Positions 1-3,414 of a DNA stretch of 9,763 nucleotides are shown in pieces (position 1 is the stretch's first letter; each line of letters opens with the position of its first letter). The position numbers and the translations under genes are program-made. Origin of the DNA: Candidatus Parcubacteria bacterium (GTDB lineage: Bacteria; Patescibacteriota; Patescibacteriia; Patescibacteriales; UBA12075); assembly GCA_023139655.1 (NCBI GenBank), contig JAGLNE010000031.1:1-9763 (forward strand). Reading direction: 5' to 3'. The notes beneath the pieces were generated by a model. The model worked only from the letters and a program-made list of their open reading frames with translations. It was not told the DNA's origin and did no database searches.

Positions 1-26
1 CCCGCTACGCGGGCTCAGGATGACAG
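1..26. repeat. End of a REP-like palindromic element
   Basis: The window opens with CCCGC-TAC-GCGGG (a 5-bp stem, 1-13) followed by CTCAGGATGACAG. The same terminal sequence ends the repeat cluster at 1011-1023 and resembles the one at 7452. It is therefore the right-hand end of an intergenic palindromic element whose other half lies outside the window. It begins 2 bases past the stop codon of the sigma factor gene and may act as its transcript end, although no U-tract is visible. Confidence 0.7.
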
Positions 27-27
27 T

Positions 28-600
28 CTACTTTTCATCCTCCACCAACTCCTTAAGCGCCTGCAAGGCCCGGTAAATAAGGACCCGGACATTGCCCCGG
101 GACTTATCAAGTACCACGGCGATCTCCTTGATGTTCAGCTCATTAATATAGCGCAGGACAATTGCCTCCCGATACTCGTCTTTTAAATCGCGCATCCGGA
201 GAACAACTATCTCATAATCAGCTTTGGTTGATATCTTGGTAAGAATATCTTGCCCTGGATCCGCGATATTAACATCTTTAATGTCGCCAACTGCCGTATC
301 TAGACTGCTTTCTGCTTTGCGGCTCTCTTTCCGATAATGGTCAATTACCGTGTTGCGGGCGACTTTATATAAAAGTGCTTTTAAGGTCTTATAATCACGC
401 AAATTATTGTTCTGGATATAGTCCCAGGTTTTTAAAAATACCTGCGAAGTAATATCTTCAGCAACTTCCTGACTACCGACTTTAAAATAAATAAAGCGGT
501 AAATGCTGTCCAGATAAGCATCATAGGCCTGGGTGAAAGCCTCTTTGTCTCTCTTCTTTAATCTAGAAAATATCTGTTTTTCTTTTATGTCTTGGGGCAT
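28..600 (-). CDS. ECF-type RNA polymerase sigma-70 factor
   Basis: Directs RNA polymerase core to a dedicated promoter set; acts in the cytoplasm. The 190-residue protein has the two-domain layout of extracytoplasmic-function sigma factors. Region 2 spans about residues 20-92, with the YRFIYFKVG...AEDITSQVFLKTW stretch at 34-59 and RNTVIDHYRK at 82-91. An acidic linker of about 40 residues follows (93-132). Region 4 spans about 133-187, with LKDEYREAIVLRYINELNIKEIA and a recognition helix around KSRGNVRVLIYRAL. There is no region 1.1 or region 3, and length is normal for the family. The ATG at 600 has no Shine-Dalgarno. An ECF-like promoter lies 20-45 bases upstream, which suggests autoregulation. 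No anti-sigma gene is visible: the downstream side is cut by the window edge and the upstream side is non-coding. The ECF subgroup cannot be assigned by eye. Confidence 0.92.
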   Translation of the reverse strand: MPQDIKEKQIFSRLKKRDKEAFTQAYDAYLDSIYRFIYFKVGSQEVAEDITSQVFLKTWDYIQNNNLRDYKTLKALLYKVARNTVIDHYRKESRKAESSLDTAVGDIKDVNIADPGQDILTKISTKADYEIVVLRMRDLKDEYREAIVLRYINELNIKEIAVVLDKSRGNVRVLIYRALQALKELVEDEK

Positions 601-619
601 TGCTGGCTTTGATTAATAA

Positions 620-645
620 TACGAATAAATGTAACAATTGTTACA
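620..645 (-). promoter_or_regulatory. Predicted ECF sigma promoter with palindromic -35
   Basis: Reading the minus strand, TGTAAC (645-640) is followed by exactly 16 bases and then CGTA (623-620). This is the AAC...CGT architecture typical of ECF sigma promoters. It starts 45 bases upstream of the sigma factor ATG and predicts a start near 613. The -35 half lies inside a perfect 16-bp palindrome, TGTAACAATTGTTACA (630-645), which could in addition bind a dimeric regulator. On the plus strand the mirror TGTAAC has no CGT at the right distance. Confidence 0.6.
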
Positions 646-861
646 GTAAATTTTATAATAAAAAACAAGGGGATTTCAACACAAAAATAAGACTCAAGTA
701 AGAGCCTATTAGGGAAAACATTGCTCAAATATTAGGTAAAATTTGCGGGATTCCTAGATATAAGAGTGTCTAAAATAAATTAAATTAAAAATACACCGGA
801 ATGTGTATTACTAAAAACCATAACATATTAGGTCTTATTTGGCAATGATTTTAAACGCTTA
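646..861. other. AT-rich gene-free stretch
   Basis: No coding region or RNA gene is recognisable here. The only structure seen is a weak inverted repeat, AATACAC-6-GTGTATT at 790-809, with no U-tract after it. The stretch lies between the sigma factor promoter and a repeat cluster. Confidence 0.5.
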
Positions 862-1023
862 TGTCATTCTGAGCCAAAGGCGAAGAATCCCGTGGTAACA
901 GCACGTGTCATTCTGAGCTCCCGTAGGGAGTGAAGAATCCCGCTGTGCCCCGTGTGAATGTAGTTTCTACCTGGGTTGATAAAGTCACGAGATCCTTCGT
1001 CGCTTCGCTCCTCAGGATGACAG
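862..1023. repeat. Composite REP-like palindromic cluster
   Basis: Two direct copies of TGTCATTCTGAG...GAAGAATCCCG (862-892 and 906-942) are followed by an inverted-type unit ending CTCAGGATGACAG (1011-1023). The copies differ in their loops: the second holds a CTCCC-GTA-GGGAG hairpin (918-930). The left start TGTCATTCTGAG and right end CTCAGGATGACA are inverted relatives, so the block can fold as one long structure. The same family is seen at 1-26 and 7452-7538. Translation of the minus strand gives the familiar spurious HPEERSDEGSRD peptide, a hallmark of such repeats and not a gene. Confidence 0.85.
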
Positions 1024-1132
1024 TTGTTTTTTACCCTTGCACAAAACATGAATGTATGTAAAAATATAACAACCAAAGTCCATAAACTCATAGACTTAAA
1101 TAATATTTTATGATTTAAAACCAAAATAACGC

Positions 1133-1161
1133 TTGACTTATACTAAAAAAATAAGTGTTAT
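1133..1161 (+). promoter_or_regulatory. Possible sigma-70-type promoter for the HTH gene
   Basis: TTGACT (1133-1138), a 17-base spacer and TGTTAT (1156-1161) give a moderate match to the -35/-10 consensus. This would make a leader of about 107 bases carrying both operator-like boxes. An alternative lies nearer: TAGACT (1197-1202), 17 bases, TAATAT (1220-1225), which would start transcription between the two boxes. The sequence alone cannot decide between them. Confidence 0.35.
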
Positions 1162-1182
1162 AGGTAATATATTCGTGGTTAT

Positions 1183-1205
1183 AGTATACAGTACTGTAGA
1201 CTTAA
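1183..1205. promoter_or_regulatory. Operator-like palindromic box 1
   Basis: Contains the perfect 12-bp palindrome TACAGTACTGTA (1187-1198), extended on both sides by AGT/ACT to a 20-bp inverted repeat with one mismatched pair. The full 23-base box recurs 62 bases downstream with one substitution. Its position upstream of a DNA-binding protein gene suggests an autoregulatory site. Confidence 0.6.
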
Positions 1206-1241
1206 ATATAAAATTATTTTAATATTAAATAAAATCTATAG

Positions 1242-1267
1242 TTAAGTATACAGTATTGTAGACTTAA
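1242..1267. promoter_or_regulatory. Operator-like palindromic box 2
   Basis: Second copy of the box, here a 26-bp imperfect palindrome: outer arms TTAAGT and ACTTAA, core TACAGTATTGTA (1249-1260), two mismatched pairs. It ends 8 bases before the ATG of the HTH gene, so a bound protein would block transcription or ribosome access. The trailing TAGACTTAA motif is also present at 1091-1099 without the palindrome. Confidence 0.6.
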
Positions 1268-1275
1268 CATCATAA

Positions 1276-1629
1276 ATGATAGATAAAATTCCTAAAATTG
1301 ATTATCCTGACAAAATTTCTTCTTTGCCTAAAAAAAGAAAAAAATATAAGAAAAAGACAGAAAAAAAAGAAACACCTGCTACTGTGCTTACTAAACAGGT
1401 AAAAAACCCCCTGTGGATAAGTATTTCTATGGCTGCCCAATTAGGCGGAGTAAACAGTAAAACCATTAGACGAGCCATCCAGGCTAAGAAAATACGCTAT
1501 AAAATAACCGGTAACCGCTATTTTGTTGACTTTATATCTATCTTTAGATATTTGCATAAAAGCAAAAAACTAAGCAATAAACTGCGTGAGTATGGCGTAG
1601 GACAATATATTATTAAATGGAGGGAATAA
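1276..1629 (+). CDS. Small HTH (excisionase/MerR-like) DNA-binding protein
   Basis: The 117-residue basic protein starts with a Lys-rich, probably disordered tail (residues 18-31, KK-RKK-KKK-EKK), followed by a single helix-turn-helix of the excisionase/MerR type at about 47-93. In that domain, ISMAAQLGGVNSKTIRRAI forms the two helices and KIRYKITGNRYFV the wing-like hairpin. The remaining 25 residues are basic and helical. The ATG immediately follows an in-frame TAA, so no earlier start is possible; there is no Shine-Dalgarno. Two near-identical palindromes lie just upstream and are the natural candidates for its binding site. It is followed after 57 bases, without a terminator, by a small membrane protein gene and is probably co-transcribed with it. 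The precise family and target are unknown; a transcriptional regulator is more likely than a true excisionase because no integrase is nearby. Confidence 0.75.
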   Translation: MIDKIPKIDYPDKISSLPKKRKKYKKKTEKKETPATVLTKQVKNPLWISISMAAQLGGVNSKTIRRAIQAKKIRYKITGNRYFVDFISIFRYLHKSKKLSNKLREYGVGQYIIKWRE

Positions 1630-1674
1630 CTAGCACCTGCCAACGACTGTGAATAAAATCCTATAAAACAAAAA

Positions 1675-1680
1675 GGGAGG
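1675..1680 (+). promoter_or_regulatory. Strong Shine-Dalgarno GGGAGG
   Basis: GGGAGG lies 6 bases before the ATG at 1687, in the context AAAAGGGAGGAAAACC. It is the only textbook ribosome binding site in the window and fixes the start of the small membrane protein. Confidence 0.8.
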
Positions 1681-1686
1681 AAAACC

Positions 1687-1965
1687 ATGAAAGATGTAGA
1701 GTATATGTTTATCGCTTTCTATTCGTTTGGTCTTATTTTTGCATCGCTCTTTTTTATATTTGCACTTCTTTCAAGACCGTGGGATGTACTGAGGAAGAAA
1801 TACCTACCCTCTGATAAAAAAATATCTATTTCTTACACAAAATTCCTATACTTAAATTTGGCTACCGTTAGTGCGGGTATTTGCATGTTGTCATGTATAG
1901 CAGTCATAGTGGTATTTCTACTCTATTTCTACCCACAGACTAACCCACCCAATCTTTCAAATTAA
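1687..1965 (+). CDS. Small two-helix membrane protein, unknown function
   Basis: The 92-residue protein has two strongly hydrophobic segments, at about residues 7-29 (with FGLIFASLFFIFALL) and 52-80 (with LATVSAGICMLSCIAVIVVF). They are separated by a basic loop of about 20 residues (RPWDVLRKKYLPSDKK). The charge pattern favours a cytoplasmic loop and both termini outside. The segment after helix 2 is short and Pro/Asn-rich. I recognise no family. The start is set by a strong GGGAGG site, and the gene ends 18 bases before an intrinsic terminator. It lies 57 bases after the HTH gene, so the two probably form one short transcript. A membrane sensor, toxin-like or immunity-like role would be guesswork. 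Confidence 0.75.
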   Translation: MKDVEYMFIAFYSFGLIFASLFFIFALLSRPWDVLRKKYLPSDKKISISYTKFLYLNLATVSAGICMLSCIAVIVVFLLYFYPQTNPPNLSN

Positions 1966-1982
1966 TAAAAAAAGAAAGAAAA

Positions 1983-2016
1983 CACCCTCAATGAGTTAAC
2001 TTGAGGGTGCTTTTTT
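1983..2016. terminator. Bidirectional intrinsic terminator
   Basis: CACCCTCAA (1983-1991), a 9-base loop and TTGAGGGTG (2001-2009) form a perfect 9-bp stem. It is followed on the plus strand by CTTTTTTATTT, and on the minus strand by TTTTCTTTCTTTTTTT. It therefore serves both the small membrane protein gene and the convergent HU gene. Confidence 0.9.
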
Positions 2017-2033
2017 ATTTGACTACTCAAATA

Positions 2034-2315
2034 TTACAATACTGCGTCTTTAGCTGCTTTTGCCAAACGAAATTTAACAACGGTTTTAGCTTTAATTTGA
2101 ATTGCTTCACCGGTTGCCGGGTTGCGGCCCATACGCGCTTTGCGGTGAGCTTTTACCAATTTACCAAAACCAGGAACAACAAATTCACCGGTTTTTTTAA
2201 CTTCAGAGTAAGCCATTGTAGCTAACTCATCCAAGACAGCGCCAACATCTTTTTTGCTTAAACCGGTTTTTTCGGCCAAAGCATTTAGCTGCTGCATTTT
2301 GGTCATTTTTGCCAT
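2034..2315 (-). CDS. HU family histone-like DNA-binding protein
   Basis: A 93-residue nucleoid protein that binds and bends DNA as a dimer. The N-terminal helical pair (KMQQLNALAEKTGLSKKDVGAVLDELATMAY) is followed by the beta-saddle. The HU/IHF signature is intact: GEFVVPGFGKL at 43-53 and RMGRNPATGEAIQI at 61-74, the latter containing the Arg/Asn/Pro that intercalates at the arm tip. The Lys/Arg-rich C-terminal helix VKFRLAKAAKDAV is also present. Length is normal. The start at MAKMTKM is the only sensible one, and no Shine-Dalgarno precedes it. HU and IHF-type subunits cannot be told apart by eye, but a single HU-like protein is more common in this kind of genome. It is transcribed toward the shared terminator at 1983-2016. 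Its upstream region abuts a long hairpin element. Confidence 0.95.
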   Translation of the reverse strand: MAKMTKMQQLNALAEKTGLSKKDVGAVLDELATMAYSEVKKTGEFVVPGFGKLVKAHRKARMGRNPATGEAIQIKAKTVVKFRLAKAAKDAVL

Positions 2316-2360
2316 AATTTTTTGTTAGAATTAATGTATTAATACTTATATCTAATATTT

Positions 2361-2464
2361 TATTCCCACGAATCAACGAATCTTTTTACAAATTTACAAA
2401 TTTGATATAAACCATATCTACAGTATTCGTAAATTCGTAGTGGATTCGTTGATTCGTGGGAATA
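2361..2464. repeat. 104-bp hairpin element with 22-bp perfect arms
   Basis: The left arm at 2361-2382 (beginning TATTCCCACGAATCAACG) is the exact reverse complement of 2443-2464. Inside, TTACAAATTTAC (2385-2396) pairs with GTAAATTCGTAG (2429-2440) apart from two wobble-type positions, leaving a loop of about 32 bases. The right arm is made of repeated ATTCGT words (2425-2430, 2433-2438, 2444-2449, 2451-2456). There is no coding potential, no U-tract and no clear target-site duplication. It lies between the HU gene upstream region and the thioredoxin terminator and looks like a non-autonomous dispersed palindrome. Confidence 0.8.
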
Positions 2465-2552
2465 TATAGTTTTCCACAAACCCCTTAATTACATATACAA
2501 TTATAGTATAAATTCGCCTAAAAAGCCATATTTGACCGTATATTAATAAAAC

Positions 2553-2581
2553 CAAAAAACCACCGAGCTAAGCCCGATGGT
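2553..2581 (-). terminator. Intrinsic terminator of the thioredoxin gene
   Basis: On the minus strand ACCATCGGGC, loop TTA, GCTCGGTGGT form a 10-bp stem with two G-U pairs, followed by TTTTTTGG. It begins 13 bases past the thioredoxin stop codon. Confidence 0.85.
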
Positions 2582-2593
2582 TTTATGTCCTAA

Positions 2594-2917
2594 TTATGCA
2601 TGTTTTTCAAGCGCCGCGATCAAGCCTTCTTTGGGCTGCATACCAACCAGGGTTTCAACCGGCTCGCCGTTGCGAAAAATAATCAAAGTCGGGATGCTCA
2701 TAACACCGTATTTCCCGGCAGTTTGCGGAGCCGCTTCCGTGTCCAGCTTACCAACTACTGCCTTATCGCCAATTTCTTTTAATACCTCGTCAACGATCGG
2801 GCCCTGCATTTTGCATGGACCGCACCAGGCAGCAAAAAAATCCACCAAAACCGGCTTGGTTTCGCTGGCTTCAATTACATCAGCTTGGAAATTGTCATCA
2901 GTAAATTCTTTAGCCAT
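2594..2917 (-). CDS. trxA: Thioredoxin
   Basis: A 107-residue cytoplasmic thiol-disulfide oxidoreductase that reduces protein disulfides. The classical active site WCGPC is at 31-35, preceded by the buried Asp26 in VLVDFFAAW. The conserved cis-proline loop VMSIPTLIIF (Pro76) and the glycine pair around residue 92 are also present. Length and order match canonical single-domain thioredoxin, with no signal peptide. The start at MAKEFTDDNF gives the standard N-terminus; no Shine-Dalgarno is visible. It follows the CsoR-family gene by 24 bases with no terminator between, so it is probably the second gene of a unit controlled by that repressor. An intrinsic terminator closes the unit. A thioredoxin reductase gene is not in the window. 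Confidence 0.96.
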   Translation of the reverse strand: MAKEFTDDNFQADVIEASETKPVLVDFFAAWCGPCKMQGPIVDEVLKEIGDKAVVGKLDTEAAPQTAGKYGVMSIPTLIIFRNGEPVETLVGMQPKEGLIAALEKHA

Positions 2918-2941
2918 AAAAATATTTTTGTTATTAATAAA

Positions 2942-3184
2942 TTATTTTTTTGTTATTTCCGAAATAAGCTTTTTCAATTTAACAAAGTCCTTAGAACTGC
3001 CGGATTTCTTCATACATGCGTCCATATTCTCCATTATATACTTATCCATTACGTTATTCAAACCGGCTTTAACCGCCTTTATCTGCGTTAAAACCGCCAA
3101 ACATTCTTTATCCTCATTGATCATTCGCTTAATTCCCTCAAGCTGGCCAATTAAATTGTTTATTAGCTGTATATTGTTTTTCAT
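2942..3184 (-). CDS. CsoR/DUF156-family repressor, His-less (CstR-like)
   Basis: An 80-residue all-helical metal- or sulfur-responsive repressor. Family marks are IGQLEGIKRMINEDKECLAVLTQIKAVKAGL (12-42) and the second-helix region ending MENMDAC (51-57). The two ligand cysteines are present with the family spacing (Cys28 and Cys57, 29 apart, like Cys36 and Cys65 of the mycobacterial Cu(I) sensor). The intervening histidine position holds Asn53, and the protein has no histidine at all. That pattern resembles the persulfide sensor CstR more than Cu(I) CsoR or the Ni/Co sensor RcnR. Its promoter carries a G-tract palindrome between -35 and -10, implying autorepression. Thioredoxin is encoded 24 bases downstream, which fits a thiol-stress or sulfane-sulfur role. 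Family assignment is firm; the effector is inferred. Confidence 0.88.
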   Translation of the reverse strand: MKNNIQLINNLIGQLEGIKRMINEDKECLAVLTQIKAVKAGLNNVMDKYIMENMDACMKKSGSSKDFVKLKKLISEITKK

Positions 3185-3192
3185 ACATTAAG

Positions 3193-3222
3193 AGTATATC
3201 ATACACCCCTAGGGGGTGTCAA
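3193..3222 (-). promoter_or_regulatory. Promoter of the repressor-thioredoxin unit, leaderless
   Basis: On the minus strand: perfect -35 TTGACA (3222-3217), an 18-base spacer, and -10 TATACT (3198-3193) with an extended TGA before it. Transcription is expected about 6-9 bases past the -10, at roughly 3187-3184, while the ATG begins at 3184. The mRNA would therefore be leaderless or nearly so, consistent with the lack of a Shine-Dalgarno. Confidence 0.75.
3203..3219. promoter_or_regulatory. CsoR-type operator
   Basis: ACACCCC-TA-GGGGGTGT is a G/C-tract palindrome (CCCCTAGGGG perfect at 3206-3215) of the kind bound by CsoR/CstR repressors. It overlaps the last three bases of the -35 box and most of the spacer of the promoter, so occupancy would exclude RNA polymerase. 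Confidence 0.72.
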
Positions 3223-3236
3223 GAGCTAAAACAAAA

Positions 3237-3267
3237 GACACTAAGTGTCCGCGGGACACTCAGTGTC
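3237..3267. repeat. Double palindrome GACACT-N-AGTGTC
   Basis: Two 13-base palindromes, GACACTAAGTGTC (3237-3249) and GACACTCAGTGTC (3255-3267), flank CGCGG. The whole 31-base block is also nearly palindromic around its CCGCGG centre, so it can form one long hairpin or two small ones. It has no U-tract. It lies 50-80 bases upstream of the repressor promoter start and is a candidate dispersed repeat or a second regulatory site. Confidence 0.6.
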
Positions 3268-3353
3268 ATATTGAATTTAATTTATTTACGATTACCGATT
3301 ATCCACCTTGGCCCCACCCCGCCTCGGGACTTGACCAAGATGACAATTACTAT

Positions 3354-3380
3354 AAAAAAGAACCCCGATTTCTCGGGATT
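3354..3380 (-). terminator. Intrinsic terminator of the surface protein gene
   Basis: On the minus strand AATCCCGA, tetraloop GAAA, TCGGGGTT form an 8-bp stem (one G-U pair), followed by CTTTTTT. It starts 35 bases past the stop codon of the large surface protein. Confidence 0.85.
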
Positions 3381-3414
3381 CTCATATTTAAACTATTCTA
3401 TTAATTAATCACAC

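Noticed and set aside
864..1124. Open frame of 86 codons on the minus strand
   Set aside because: Its middle (CHPEERSDEGSRD) is the translation of the palindromic repeat cluster, a well-known spurious peptide. It has no start signal and no recognisable domain.
1187..1198. LexA/SOS box
   Set aside because: The box reads ACAG-TA-CTGT, the opposite arrangement to the CTGT-N8-ACAG type, and it does not match the Gram-positive CGAAC type.
1183..1267. CRISPR array or plasmid iterons
   Set aside because: Only two copies 62 bases apart with no further spacing regularity, no cas or rep genes nearby, and the position fits operators better.
1276..1629. Phage excisionase with a nearby prophage
   Set aside because: Only the HTH fold is excisionase-like. 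No integrase, attachment-site repeat or phage gene is visible.
2361..2464. Complete insertion sequence
   Set aside because: No transposase frame lies between the arms and no target-site duplication could be seen, so only a repeat is called.
2577..3191. Long plus-strand frame opposite thioredoxin and the repressor
   Set aside because: It is antisense to two clearly recognised genes, has no family resemblance and no start signal.
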